Assembly: GCA_027943335.1 (NCBI GenBank)
Contig: BSBK01002925.1
Location: 2,114,501 to 2,178,500 of the forward strand
Source: Chamaecyparis obtusa
Taxonomy: Eukaryota > Streptophyta > Pinopsida > Cupressales > Cupressaceae
Direction: 5' to 3'
DNA length: 64,000 bases
The notes beneath the pieces are model-generated. The model worked only from the letters and a program-made list of their open reading frames with translations, was not told where the DNA came from and did not search any database. This document shows positions 1 through 10,770 of this stretch, piece after piece (the stretch's first letter is position 1; every line of letters begins with the position of its first letter). The position numbers were made by a program, and so were the translations under genes.

Positions 1-1
1 C

Positions 2-595
2 TTTTTGCCTATGAAGATTTCGCTCATACAGCTGATTCAAGTCTTCTTGACTTTTTAGCATTCCTTCATTGATTTGTTTTTCAGCGTTTAGGTCATCCAC
101 CAATCTTAGATTGATTTCCTTTTCAGATCTTAGTTCTTCTCTTGTGTTTTCTATTTCTGATCTTAGATTAAAAATTTCCTCATTTGTATGAGAGATCTGA
201 TCAATTAGGTTTTCTAGCTGAAGGGTTTTATTTTGGACTTCAATGTTCCTTCCATCTAATTCATCTTTCAACTTGTTTCTTTGTTCCAAGATCTCACAAA
301 ATCTTGTAGAGCGTAGCTCTTGTTCTCTTTTTAATTTTCTCACTTCTTCCTGCAGAGACCCATTCTTTTCTAGGAGTTCTTTGACAGCATTGTTTGCTTC
401 ATCTGAGCTATTTGAGGGAAAAAGATCTTCAATCTTTTCTTCAATGTAATTCTGATCATTCATCTGATTTGCAAGTTCCTTCCTTCTTCTTAGGGATTGG
501 GAAAGATGTTCTTTTGCTTCTTTAAGTTTAGCTATGGCCATTTCCAGATCTAGCTTTTCATTTTCAATCACCTTGTTCAGTTTGAATACCTCCAT
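2..595 (-). CDS. Coiled-coil protein of element W0, first ORF after the PBS, C-terminus missing
   Basis: From the ATG at 595 (minus), the first after the primer-binding site, there are about 198 uninterrupted codons to the window edge. This is the longest clean frame tied to an element end here. The product starts MEVFKLNKVIENEKLDLEM and is rich in Glu, Lys, Leu, Asn and Gln. Leucines recur in heptad-like spacing, for example LENLIDQISHTNEEIFNLR and ELRSEKEINLRLVDDLNAEK, predicting a long coiled coil. There is no zinc knuckle, protease or membrane segment in the visible part. Its position is where gag normally starts, so a gag-like or accessory structural protein is plausible. I do not recognise the family. 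It could also be a host gene fragment captured by the element. Confidence 0.7.
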   Translation of the reverse strand, partial: MEVFKLNKVIENEKLDLEMAIAKLKEAKEHLSQSLRRRKELANQMNDQNYIEEKIEDLFPSNSSDEANNAVKELLEKNGSLQEEVRKLKREQELRSTRFCEILEQRNKLKDELDGRNIEVQNKTLQLENLIDQISHTNEEIFNLRSEIENTREELRSEKEINLRLVDDLNAEKQINEGMLKSQEDLNQLYERNLHRQK

Positions 596-647
596 TGTCC
601 TGGATCTTTGCTCAAGCTAGTTAAGCTTTGTCTTGAGAACCAATGCT

Positions 648-659
648 GCTATGATACCA
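648..659 (-). other. Primer-binding site of W0 (tRNA-iMet)
   Basis: The minus strand reads TGGTATCATAGC, one mismatch from TGGTATCAGAGC, the plant initiator-Met tRNA primer site. It lies 2 bp inside the LTR end at 662. Confidence 0.85.
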
Positions 660-661
660 AT

Positions 662-1774
662 TGTTGGAAATATTAAGGAATTAACTGAGTTACTGAGAGG
701 GGAGGGGTGAATCAGTAACTCCAAATTTTCTTTTAATTACAGATGTATTAACATGTAATTTACTTTAACCTTTGCATACAGAAAGCATGAAACTTAAAAG
801 CATTCACAATAATGACACATAGATTTGGTTACCCAGAAACCTTCCAAAAAGAAAGTAAAACTGGGGTGGGGATGAAACCCACAAAGCTTTAGTACTGTAG
901 AATAAAGTTGGCCGGTTAAGGCTTACAATTTGATCACTTCTGATGATCTACCCTGTTAGGAGCAAAAAGGATTGCTAGATCCACCTTGTTAAAGGATTTA
1001 CAAACATACAATGAAGTATGCACTCGGTAAAGAGATTTTACAAAAGACTGTTAAGTCTACCCGGTTAAAGGATTTAGTACTGATTCACCTATTAGGATGA
1101 AACAGTAGATCTCTTGCTTTGCAACTGGATTGCTGATTGAGATTCGCTGATGTACTGATCACCTTCTGTGATGAATTTGTCTTTGTTGTTCCTTATACTG
1201 CTGAAGCCCTTTGTAATTCGCTTATCTCTGCCTTTCTTTCTTTTTCACATACATGCTACTACATACATCTTGGCATTTTTACAACATTGTTTATATACAA
1301 GTCTTAAACAATTAATTACAATTATAATTACAAAGTCGGCTTGACAAATAAACATAAGTGCTACTAAGTCGGCCCAAGTATGGTTACACGGTTTCTGCAA
1401 ACTAACTCGGTGACTTTCTGATACTCGGCGTCCACTGCATTACTCGGCATCGTCATGCACTCAGTAGAAGTGAAGGCACGGTTCATACTGACCACTCGGT
1501 AGGTTTTGAACTCAGTAAATACTGGTGACTCGGTAGACATGATGTTACTCAGTTTACACTATCCTACTCGGTTTGCACTGTCTGCTCGGTTTGCACTGTC
1601 TGCTGGGTTTGCACTGTCTGCTCGGTTTGCACTATCTGTTCGGTTTGCACTGTCTGCTCGGTTTGCACTGTCTGCTTGGTTTGCACTGTCTGCTCGGTTT
1701 GCACTGTCTGCTTAGTTTGCACTCAGAATGCAAATAAGTGTTGTCACTAGTGGCAATTCTGCTTAATGCCAACA
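662..1774 (-). repeat. 5' LTR of element W0
   Basis: The 1113-bp LTR begins TGTTGG and ends CCAACA on the plus strand. In its own orientation there is a TATA box (TATATAAAC, around 1290-1297 minus) suitable for transcription toward the coiled-coil frame. The U3 part is crowded with CTCGGT/CTCAGT words and contains an 18-bp tandem array. No target-site duplication can be tested because the other end is outside. Confidence 0.85.
1570..1725. repeat. 18-bp tandem array inside the W0 LTR, about 9 units
   Basis: The unit GGTTTGCACTGTCTGCTC recurs with 18-bp spacing from 1570, 1588, 1606 and so on to 1714, with one or two changes per unit. Because 18 is a multiple of three it produces a repetitive plus-strand open frame (repeats of RFALSA). 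That frame is a by-product and not a gene. Confidence 0.95.
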
Positions 1775-1802
1775 ACCTTTCCACACCTATATCCAACACT
1801 TA

Positions 1803-2465
1803 ATTGTTGAACCATAGTTGTAATATCTACAAGAAAGAAGGCCCACTATTTTACCAAGGCTCAAAGTAAAAGATATTAATTATTGACATGGTAGAGAGAA
1901 AGCCCAAGAGGATTTGACCCTTGGTTTTCTATATTACAGGTAGGAAGCCCCGTCATTTCACCAAATGGTCAAACCTAAAAAATTATTGAACCTTGGTTGT
2001 AAGCTCTACAAGAAAGATTCCCCAATGTTTCACCAAGGGTTAAGGTAAAGACTCCTAATTTTTGACACAGTATAGAGAGAGCTCATGGGAATCTCAACCT
2101 TGGTTGTAAAATTGTTGAACCTTGGTTGTAAGCTCTACAAGTAAGAATGCCAACTATTTCACCAAGGGTCAAGGTAAAGGATCTTAATTGTTCATAGGGT
2201 AGAGAGTGACCTCGTAGGGATTTAAAACTTACCTTTTTCCACTACAAGAAATAAGCTAGGCCACCATTTCACCAAAGGGTCAAGGCCAAAATTGTTGAGC
2301 TTTAGTTATAAGCTCTACAAGAAAGAAGCCCCACTATTTCACTAAGGGTCAAAGTAAAGGCTCTCGATTGTTAACACGATAGAGAGTGACCCTATGGAGA
2401 TTTGAATCTTGGGTGTTGACACTATAGGGAAAAATCCCCACCATTTCACCAAAGGGTCAAGCTTC
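1803..2465. repeat. Degenerate tandem repeat, unit about 180 bp
   Basis: The phrase TTGTTGAACCTTGGTTGTAA followed by CTCTACAAGAAAGAAG, then ATTTCACCAAGGGTCAAGG, starts near 1804, 1984, 2112 and 2292. Spacing is about 180, 128 and 180 bp, so one unit is partial. Each unit also has an internal half-repeat built on CCATTTCACCAAAGGGTCAA. All frames are broken. The array starts about 30 bp outside the W0 LTR. Confidence 0.85.
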
Positions 2466-5179
2466 ACCTGTTTCAACTATTATCACATAAGCCCTCAACT
2501 ATTTAGAACACTATTATTAGATTATTTCAAGTGGAAGGTGTATATTTCTTCTATTTAATTCAAAATCTAATAAGACATCTAATCTTAGAATGTAGTGAAA
2601 GATTGTACACTATCAGGCGTCTTCTGAAGGAAGGTTCTTTGAATTTTTTCTTTTCTAGCATTTGAAATGGAATACCTTGTTGTGCTTATTATGAAGTTTG
2701 TTATTTTTTTAGTATGATAATGATGTGAATTATATTCATGAAGAATACTCTTTAGTAGTTAATATTGTGGACTGGCATTTTTTAAATATTCATGTCATCT
2801 TGTAGAAAACACCATGAAATGATCATTAATCATATCAAAAGTTAAAAAAAAGGAAATTGGTGACCAAACTTTGCCTAAAACTAAGTACTTTAATTCCTCT
2901 AATTCATTGACCATCTTTCTCAAGATTATGTTCTTAATTCAAGTTTAAGAAATTTCAATGTTTGAGATTTAAGACTTTATATCACCATAACCTTATTGTA
3001 CTTCATTGTTGACTGCTGGTAAATAAAAGTTGACCTCAAGATTTAAGACTCCAGATCAGAATCTCTACAACCATAACCTTAAGGTACCTCATTGTTGACT
3101 AGTTGTAAGGTTCTTTTTAACTTAAAATGATCTGATTTCTAAATTCTATGATAGTACAATACTACATTGGCATTACATTACGTTGTGAGAATTAAATTGA
3201 GCCTTCTAATTATTTTTTTGGGAGCTATGAATATACATATTGTTTGTCACTTTGTTAACTAATTATTATATTTTATTTTGTAAATCAATATATTTAAATA
3301 AATAAATTGACAGATTTAATGCAGTCAAGTTACCTTTTAGTAGGGGAATGAATTACCACATTACATAAGGTTATAATGATTTAATTGATTAATTTTCAGT
3401 AATGTCAAATATTTTAAGAATAAGAGTTGGGAAAGACAAAGTATTGAATTTAATATTTGAAAATTTGAGTTATGAATATAACTATTTGACTTTTGGTTTA
3501 ATGTGGAATATGACTTTATGAGTTGTTCCAAAGTGATTTGTTAGTATTGTTAAAAAATAGAGATTGTCAAATAAATCTATCAAAATCCATAAAACTTATA
3601 TTTTTTTATTTAAGATCATTTGTATGATTGTGAAGTTTTCTCAATGATTGTAGAAATGAGCCCACAATATTAGAATCAAATCAAGTTGAATCTATTTTTT
3701 TCTTAATTAGAAAAGGTCACTTTCATCTCACCTTAACTTTCTTGGTTAACTTCACATTAAGATTTGATTTGGATGCTTGATAGGGACAATTCCTCTTTGT
3801 GTCAAATCCTTGTGAGGATGCCAATTCAACAACTTTGAACAAGATCAATGAAAATAAAAATCATGTTGTTTCATGACTAACAATGTTGATGTAGTCTTGA
3901 TATTATTAGATAATTTTTTTATTTTTTATTTTGTCTATGATGTGTGTAAGAATTTCTCTTTCACTTGGTCTTTAGGTATTTTGAATGATTGATTATCTCT
4001 TGTATACAGATCATTTTTGTTAGTGTGGATGCATGATTTCTCCAATCCTTCTAGAATCCCTTTAGTTGACACAATATTCATCTATGAAATGGTGCTATGT
4101 TTTTTCTTGACCTCACCCAAATTGGTATGCTTTTGGAATGAAGATTGTTAATTGTACATGGAAAAGTAGAAATGTAATTTTCATGATTTTGTTGATAATA
4201 TTTTTTAAGTCACATTAATTCTTTGTTGATCTCAAATGTATTTATACAAATCTAGGTATGGGTTGACAAAGACATTTCTTAACATAATCTAGTTCAATAG
4301 TCAAAATTATTTTTCCATTTTAAAATAAGTCAATTATTTTCTATTTTTATGTATGAATCAGAGTACACCAGTACTATTTCAAGTTAGATCCTATATGTTT
4401 CATGGTTTTTCCGCTATTGTCTGAATTTTATCTATAGAGTATCTATGGAGAATACCACTACTTACCTTCTATTATTTATTTAAAAAGATAAGTATAATAT
4501 TGATAAAAAATATTCTGATTTCAAGATAATAACAAATAAATTAAATAAGATTAGAGTTTAAATCATTTAGAAAGGCTTACAACTTTAGTAAAGTTAGAAT
4601 CTGTATTGTTCAACTTTAAGAATTTGTTGTTCTAAATTCAATACTTATTCTTCTTTAAATGATTGTTTCTTAGTATATGCTATTATCCATGTAATAAAAT
4701 CAGAATCCTTTTTCTACTAATTTAATAAAAACAAATATAGTGGACATAAACTTAACTACTTACTTTTTATTATTATTAATCTAAAAAGACTAAGCATAAT
4801 ATTGATCATAAAATAAGTACTCTAAAATCAATGTGAACATTGCCAAGTAAGAAATAGAGCAAACTTGTATGAAGCGAAAAACTAAGTAAAGCAATTTCAG
4901 GAGTCATAGTCAAGTCATTAAGATTCACTGTACATCAATAGAAACACGGAATCTTCTAGTCATAGTCAAACGAAAAAGAAAAGCACCGAGTTGGGAATTC
5001 TATAAAATTTCCATGGAAACAACTTGAGATTGATCATTGCTTGGAAAATCAAATATCTTCGTCATTTGAAGAGGTGTGAAAACAATCTAAAAAAATTGAT
5101 ATTCTAACCCCACAAGGTGGGAGCGTGTTTGAAGATCCACCATTTGCTTTGTTTTAGTCTTCTTAATGAATGACTGATT
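2466..5179. other. AT-rich spacer, no gene recognised
   Basis: All six frames are closed at short intervals and I find no RNA gene or element terminus. Weak local repeats are present. A stretch near 2961-3010 (ATTTAAGACT and CATAACCTTA, CATTGTTGACT) recurs near 3040-3110. The blocks near 4440-4510 and 4740-4800 (ACTTAC, TTATT, AAAAAGA, TATAATATTGAT) look like an old duplication about 300 bp apart. Confidence 0.6.
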
Positions 5180-5590
5180 GGTTTTAAAAGTCAAGCTCGG
5201 TTTACTTTTGTTAATGTAACTGCGTGCAAGTTCAATTTACAATGCAAGCTGTTTCTTCTAATTCTGATCTTCGTATTTGGATAGAAGTAATGTGAAAAAG
5301 AGAGGAAAATTCTCTATTCTAGTAAGTGGAAGTTCTTTTTGTTTTTTTTTCACCATAGTTTCAATTTTTGGTTGATTGTCTCAATCCAAAAAAGGCTCAA
5401 GTTTTGATCAATCCTAATTTAAAATCTATAGATAATTTACTTCACGTATCAATTTATTTTAAAGTTTATATATCCATAAAGTTTATATATCCAATTTGAA
5501 TGTAATAAATAATTAAATAATCTAATTTAAATTAATTTGTAATAATGAAATTTATTTTAATTTAAATATTTTTATTAAATAAATTAAATA

Positions 5591-5985
5591 TGTTAAAATT
5601 TGATTAGATTGTATTTGATTTTATGTTTGGATTGCAGATCAAAATGATGAGACTTGTATTGATTGTTGTATATACTTATCTTTTGTTAAATCAAAATCAG
5701 ATTATATATGAAAACAACATTGAGGAGACACATTGATGAATAAGCATGTCTCTAGGTGAGTGGAGACACATCTCTTTATCGACATGTCTCCTTAATTAAT
5801 CGGTTGTTAATCAATTTGATTTACTACATTAATATTATGAGAACTCTACTATCCTTAATTATATATGGATTAATATATATAATAATAATATCATCAATTA
5901 TTATATATATTAATGTGTATAATAAATTATTTCTCACAATGTAAACATAGTCTCATTTATATGAACGAAACTACAAACATCAACA
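5591..5985 (-). repeat. D-family 3' LTR, left duplicate
   Basis: The 395-bp LTR begins TGTTAAAATTTGATTAG and ends TACAAACATCAACA. It is preceded by AAATA, the same 5 bp that flanks the complete D element at 11836 and 62489. It is followed by a pyrimidine-rich strand (CTCTCTCTTAGCT), the complement of a minus-strand polypurine tract. The orientation is therefore minus, with this copy as the 3' LTR. Confidence 0.85.
5724..5791. other. Inverted-repeat (hairpin) motif in the D LTR
   Basis: GGAGACACATTGAT at the left pairs imperfectly with ATCGACATGTCTCC at the right. Inside lies a second pair (CATGTCTCT and GGAGACACAT). The arrangement recurs in the other D LTRs at 11974-12039 and 62224-62291. 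Confidence 0.65.
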
Positions 5986-7370
5986 CTCTCTCTTAGCTAG
6001 GGAAGATAAAAATCAAAATGTTAGTTCCAATAAGTCGATTAATTTTGGAATAGAGAAGATATCACCTCATCGTGTTATGAGCATGAATATCAAGTCACAT
6101 GATATTCACCATAACAAAATGTATTTTAGATATCACCTCAATATGATATCAGAGATATGGTCTGACCAACAATATAAAGTCTCATAATATTCATCATAAC
6201 TCATAGATTCATAAGAAATATCATCTTATGATATTGAGAGCATTGGCCATAGAATATCAAGTCTCATGATATTCACCAAGTACTCAGAGTAATGGCCTAC
6301 CAACATCAAGTCTCATGATGTCCACCAAGTACTCAACAAATGCCCATAGGTAATGTGCACTTACCATAGGAACATACATATCATCTATCATGATATGTTT
6401 CAGCCATCATAAGATGTCTATCACAATAGAAGATCATGGTCTGTTTAAGGAACTCAATCCACCATGCAAGATATCATCTATCATGATCTGTTTCAGCCAT
6501 CATAAGATGTCTATCATGATAGAAGTTCAAGTTATTGTAATATCGTCACCTTCCAATAACTTTAACAAATACAAGTGATAATATTTTGGAAGTCATCACT
6601 TCCTCATGATGTACATAGGGGGCAAGCCCATTAAAAAACATGACATCCACCATGCCTCAGCGCAGAGGGTGGAAACAAGGGATTTCACCTCAAACTTTTC
6701 TCACAAAGAAGAACTCATTGAGAAGATATCAATCTATTGATCTTTTTCATCCAAGATTTCTTAAGATAACCTTGTCAGATTCCCTCTGATTTAAATATTC
6801 TAAGCTCCTCATCCAAAGTTACCTCAGAAGAGTCAGACTCCCTCTAAATCTAATATCGATCTTCTTTTCGTGCAAGAGCATCCTCAAAAAAGATAAAGGA
6901 AAATATCTATTATAGTATGTATATAAATATAAATAAGAGAGAGACTAGACTGAGTAGATAAAGTAATACTCAAGAATAATAAATACTTATTTGTGCATCA
7001 ACATCCTTGATACAAGTTTCTCCAAAGAGAGTGCATATCCAACAATTCAAAAAATATTTTCAATGTTGATTGTATCTATTTTAACCATCGATAGTCAACC
7101 ACCATATTCTTATCCCCCATTCATTGTAAAGGACTCGGCATTGTTATGTCATTACTAACAACATATCCAAGGTGACAGATGTTTCCTTCAATCTCTGTCT
7201 ACTAGTGATCATGTGTAATTCATAACATTCATTGTGTAGATGATATCACATTTTCTTAAGTCTCCATGTTGAAGATCACTAATATTCGTGTATTCTACCA
7301 TGTTCTCTTTGATACTTGCAACTAGTGGTGACCCTCCCCACATAGTTCATCTCATCCACAAGCTGCCTCT
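5986..7370 (-). other. D-element interior, left copy, non-coding 3' part with local repeats
   Basis: There are no retroviral protein motifs in either strand. It holds at least four degenerate copies of AAGTCTCATGATATTCACCA (near 6096, 6176, 6260 and 6307) and a 93-bp tandem pair (6378-6470, then 6471 onward) built on ATATCATCTATCATGAT. Short plus-strand frames repeating CFSHHKMSI come from that tandem pair and are not genes. Its counterpart in the right copy is 12244-13628. Confidence 0.7.
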
Positions 7371-7464
7371 TCATGATTCATTCCCACTAAATCCCACTGT
7401 GCCCCTTAGATCAAAGTTTGGCCAAGGGCCTGGTATACTCTCCACATAGAAATGAAGGAAGTCC

Positions 7465-8362
7465 TGATGCACAAGCATCCTATTATATTTGGCTGTCCTA
7501 CATGTTGGAGTGTTTTGGTCCCTGTGTTGCTCAGTTATAGTGTTGACCGAGGGGCTCGGTCGTAAAGTATTTCTTGGTTGTAGTATTAACCGAGGGACTC
7601 GGTAATTGAAGGGCTTGGTCACTAAAGGAACTCAGTAAACTTTTGGTGCTTGATAGAACTTGTGCTCGACAATGCTTGTGGTGCTCAGTCGACGTGCTTG
7701 CTCAGCGATGCCTAGCTTGCTCAGTTGTTTTTGCTAATGCTTGGTAGTTTGTCTTACTGACTGGAGTTCTTGTGTATTTGATGGGCCAACTTGATGTATT
7801 TAATGTGGGTAGCTTATGTTGTATTCTCCTATGTGGATCTAGAGGCTGAAATGGAGAATTAATTAATTGTAAGGCTATTTGAGAGCTGACTTGTACTGCA
7901 TTTAAAATTTGTTTATTTAGGAGCCGACTTGAGCTTGGAGTTATTTGTTTCTTCCAGCCGACTTGTGGTTGAAGAAGTGTATTTAAGAAAGGTTTGGGTA
8001 GGTTGTAGGGGCATCATTCAACATGGAGTAGGGAAGAGGAATGGTGTTGAGTAGGGCTAGTAGCTAGTGTGGGCTTGAAAGACAATAATATTGCTTAGTT
8101 GCTTGCGAGCACAAGTTTACACTTTCTTGGGGTTTCTACCAGTTGTTTTAGCCTATTGTTACAAATCTGACTATCTTGGAGTTGGATATTGTGAGGTCTT
8201 GCAGAATTACTATTTTAATTATTTGTATTTGGATGTAACTCAGAAGGCCTTATAGTCAGACATGTTGAATAAAATTCTATTTGAGGATTTGCTTTGTTGT
8301 TGTTGTTGTGAGTGTAAGGTTTGGACTATCCATTCTGGAATTTTCCTTTTTGTACTATGTCA
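7465..8362 (+). repeat. 5' LTR of gypsy A-2
   Basis: It starts TGATGCACAAGCATCCT and ends TACTATGTCA. I chose TGATG as the start rather than TGTTGGAG at 7503, because only this choice gives the AGTCC duplication and equal LTR lengths. The first half is rich in CTCGGT-like words. Confidence 0.88.
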
Positions 8363-8364
8363 GG

Positions 8365-8376
8365 TGGTATCAGAGC
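8365..8376 (+). other. PBS of gypsy A-2
   Basis: TGGTATCAGAGC is an exact 12-base complement of plant initiator-Met tRNA, 2 bp after the LTR. Confidence 0.92.
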
Positions 8377-8414
8377 TTGAAGTTCTTGAGTGTATGGATA
8401 GATTTTTGAGTTGA

Positions 8415-8861
8415 GGTTGAAGAAGTGTATTTAAGAAAGGTTTGGATAGATTTTAGGGGCATCATTCAACATGGATTAGGGAAGATGAATGATGTTGAGT
8501 AGGGCTAGTAGCTAGTGTGGGCTTGGAAGACAAGAATATTGCTTAGTTGCTTGCAAGCACAAGTTTATAATTTCTTGGGGTTTCTACCAGTTGTTGTAGC
8601 CTATTGTTATAGATATGACTATCTTGGAGATGGATCTTGTGAGGCCTTGCAGAATTACTATTTTAATTGTTTGTATTTGGTTGTAACTCAGAAGGCCTTA
8701 TAGCTAGGCATGTTGAATAAAATTCTATTTGAGGATTTTCTTTGTTGTTGTTGTTGTGAGTGTAAGGTTTGGACTATCCATTCTAGGATATTCCTTTTTT
8801 TACTATGTTAGGTGGTATCAGAGCTTAAAGTTCTTGAGTGTATGGATAGATTGCCGAGTTG
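8415..8861 (+). repeat. Tandem duplication of the LTR 3' part plus PBS in A-2
   Basis: 7968-8414 (from GTTGAAGAAGTGTATTTAAG through the PBS and the first leader bases) is repeated at 8415-8861, including a second TGGTATCAGAGC near 8812-8823. The second copy then continues normally into the leader TTTGCACCAAGAC. Confidence 0.88.
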
Positions 8862-8909
8862 AGGAAGTTTGCACCAAGACATTGGATTGGTCATTTGTTG
8901 CTTTAGGTT

Positions 8910-9345
8910 TACAAAGATCTTGAAGATGCCTCTGAGAAGATTGGACCCTATGGAAATTGCAAGTCATGAGGTAAAATCTATAATATGATTGTGGATAGTG
9001 GTAGTACTAATAACCTTGTAGCTGAGGAGATGGTTCAGAAAATTGGTTTGAAAAGAGTGAGCCATCCTTGTCCTTATAGAATTGGTTGGTTGAAAGATGT
9101 TCATGCTTTGGAAGTGAGGGAGAAATGTCTTGTTGATTTTTAGATTTTCCAGTATAAGGATCAAGTATTGTGTGATATTGTGGACATGTGTAGTTGTAAC
9201 ATATTTCTCGGTAGACCTTGGTAGTATGATTGTAGGATTGTAGATGATTGTGTCAAGAATGTGTTTACTATTGAGAAGGGTGGCATGAAGTTTTCCCTGA
9301 TTCCTTTGATGGACACAACACTCGGTAGGAGGAACCTGAGCTTTG
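8910..9345 (+). pseudogene. Gag start fused by deletion to protease, gypsy A-2
   Basis: The gag start ATGCCTCTGAGAAGATTGG is followed after about 30 bp by protease sequence. The aspartic protease region shows MIVDSGSTNNLVAEEM, with the catalytic DSG, then KCLVDF, a stop, and CDIVDM. The gag body and zinc knuckle present in A-1 are missing. At least two stop codons interrupt the protease. No reverse transcriptase follows. Inactive. Confidence 0.8.
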
Positions 9346-9573
9346 GGAACCAAGTTGATTTGAAAGATCCTGAAAGGATTGGAGATTAGTATAGAGAATA
9401 GTCTTGTGGATTTTCAAAGAAAGAATTGAACTGACAAAAAAAATAGAAGCGAAAGAGTATGCAAATTGAATACTTCGAAGACATGTATGTGAAGAACCAG
9501 TTTGGGGTTTATGTATTAAATCAGGAAGATGTTATTCCAACCTTTGAGAACATCTTTTTGCACTTGTGGTGTT

Positions 9574-10471
9574 TGATGAAGGAGCATCCTCGGGTAGTTG
9601 TCTATCCTGCATATTGCAGTGTTTTGGTCTCTGTGTTGCTTGGTTACAATGTTGACTAAGGGGCTCAGTCATAGAGTATTTCTCAATTGAAGTATTAACC
9701 GAGGGGCTTAGTAGCTAAAGGGCTTAGTCACTAAAGGAACTTGTAAAACTTTTGGTTCTCGAAAGAACCTTTTCTCAATGATGCTTATGGTGCTCGATCG
9801 ACATGCTTGCTCGGTGATGCCTAGCTTTCTTGGTTGTTTTTGCTGATGCTTGGTAGTTTAGCTTAACGAATAGAGTTCTGGTGGATTTGATGGCCAACTT
9901 GATGTATTTAATGCAGGTAGCTTATTTTGTAATCTCTTGTGTGGATATAGAGGCCGGCATGGAGAATTAATTAATTGTAAGGCTATTTGAGAGTTGACTT
10001 GTATTGCATTTAATATTTATTTGTTTAGGAGATGACTTGGGATTGGAGTTATTTTTTTCTTCCAGCTGACTTGTGGTTGAAGAAGTGTATTTAAGAAAGG
10101 TTTGGGTAGGTTGTAGGGGTATCATTTAGTATGAAGTAGCAAAGAGGAATGATGTTGAGAGAGGCTAGTAGCTAGTGTGGGATTGGAAGACAAGAAGATT
10201 GTTTGGTTTCTTGTGAGCACATGTTTACAATTTATTAGGGATTCTACCATTTGATGTAGAATGTTTTTACATATCTAGCTAGCTTGGAGTTGGATCTTGT
10301 GAGGTCTTGCATAATTAATGTTATAATTTTTTTGTATTTGGTCATAACCTAGAAGGCCTTACAACCGGGAATGTTGAATAAAATTCTATTTGGGCATTTT
10401 CTCTGTTATTGTTGTTGTGAGTATAAGGTTTGGACTATCCATTCTAGGATTTTAATTTTTACACTCCATCA
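9574..10471 (+). repeat. 3' LTR of gypsy A-2
   Basis: It starts TGATGAAGGAGCATCC and ends ACACTCCATCA. The length equals the 5' LTR, and AGTCC follows immediately. Confidence 0.9.
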
Positions 10472-10770
10472 AGTCCACATGGTGGAATTGATCCCATGTG
10501 TAGTCTTCAAACACACCACATCTACAACCAATAAAAGTGGTATTTATTGTAAGGTGCATATGGTGATTCATCCTACCCATCATGTAGGGCATTAACGGTA
10601 GAATACCAAAACACATGTAAGCAGCCTGCTCACACGGCTCACCCATCAATACAATAGTAAGACTCTAAATTAGAAGAGGATACATCCCTTTCTCTGGGAC
10701 CCAAGATCCAATAAGCATCTCTGTTACATGGCTTACTTTTATCAAGAATGTGGGATACAAACAAATCCAT

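Larger units (their letters stand above)
1..1774 (-). mobile_element. Partial LTR retrotransposon W0 (5' end, truncated by window edge)
   Basis: Read on the minus strand the order is LTR (1774 to 662), a primer-binding site, then an open reading frame running off the left edge. The LTR has matching termini TGTTGG and CCAACA. The LTR tail carries the G-rich block next to TGAATCAG that is also found in the copia LTRs of this window. The second LTR and polymerase lie outside, so the superfamily is not proven; copia-like termini make Ty1/copia or a non-autonomous relative the best guess. Confidence 0.85.
7465..10471 (+). mobile_element. Gypsy-type element A-2, non-autonomous, internally deleted
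   Basis: Two 898-bp LTRs (7465-8362 and 9574-10471) are flanked by a perfect 5-bp duplication AGTCC (7460-7464 and 10472-10476). The interior is only about 1.2 kb. It contains a PBS, a tandem duplication of the LTR end, the first codons of gag, a protease remnant and a 3' untranslated stretch. Reverse transcriptase and integrase are absent. Its sister copy is A-1 (13723-37755). Confidence 0.9.
5180..10770. repeat. Tandem segmental duplication, left copy
   Basis: This segment is collinear with 11447-39546 once the later insertions there are removed. It contains the flank left of element D, the D 3' LTR, D interior and gypsy element A-2. Both copies keep the same D flank (AAATA) and the same A target duplication (AGTCC), so the whole block was copied after A had inserted. 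The homology starts near TCAAGCTCGGTTTAC (5190) and stops after AAACAAATCC at 10770. Confidence 0.88.
7371..10770 (-). pseudogene. D-element ORF of unknown function, left copy, split by gypsy A-2
   Basis: Removing A-2 (7465-10471 and one AGTCC) joins two minus-strand pieces, 10770 to 10472 and 7464 to 7371, into one frame that ends at a TGA (7371-7373). The C-terminal part reads HHVDFLHFYVESIPGPWPNF and ends GFSGNES. The right copy ends at the same stop codon with GFSGNKS. The upstream part contains DAYWILG and a Cys/Met-rich stretch. One frameshift is visible near 10640. I do not recognise the family. It sits where gag normally lies, after the leader of D, so it may be an element gene or a captured host fragment. 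Confidence 0.45.

Noticed and set aside
1506..1715. Plus-strand frame with repeats of RFALSA
   Set aside because: It is created by the 18-bp tandem array (a multiple of three) within an LTR. There is no promoter or homology on this strand.
6390..6578. Plus-strand frame with two CFSHHKMSI repeats, also at 12648-12836
   Set aside because: It arises from the 93-bp tandem pair in D and lies on the strand opposite to the element's transcription.
7503..7510. TGTTGGAG as the start of the gypsy A LTR
   Set aside because: It gives no target duplication. Starting at TGATG (7465) gives AGTCC on both sides in both copies and equal 898-bp LTRs.
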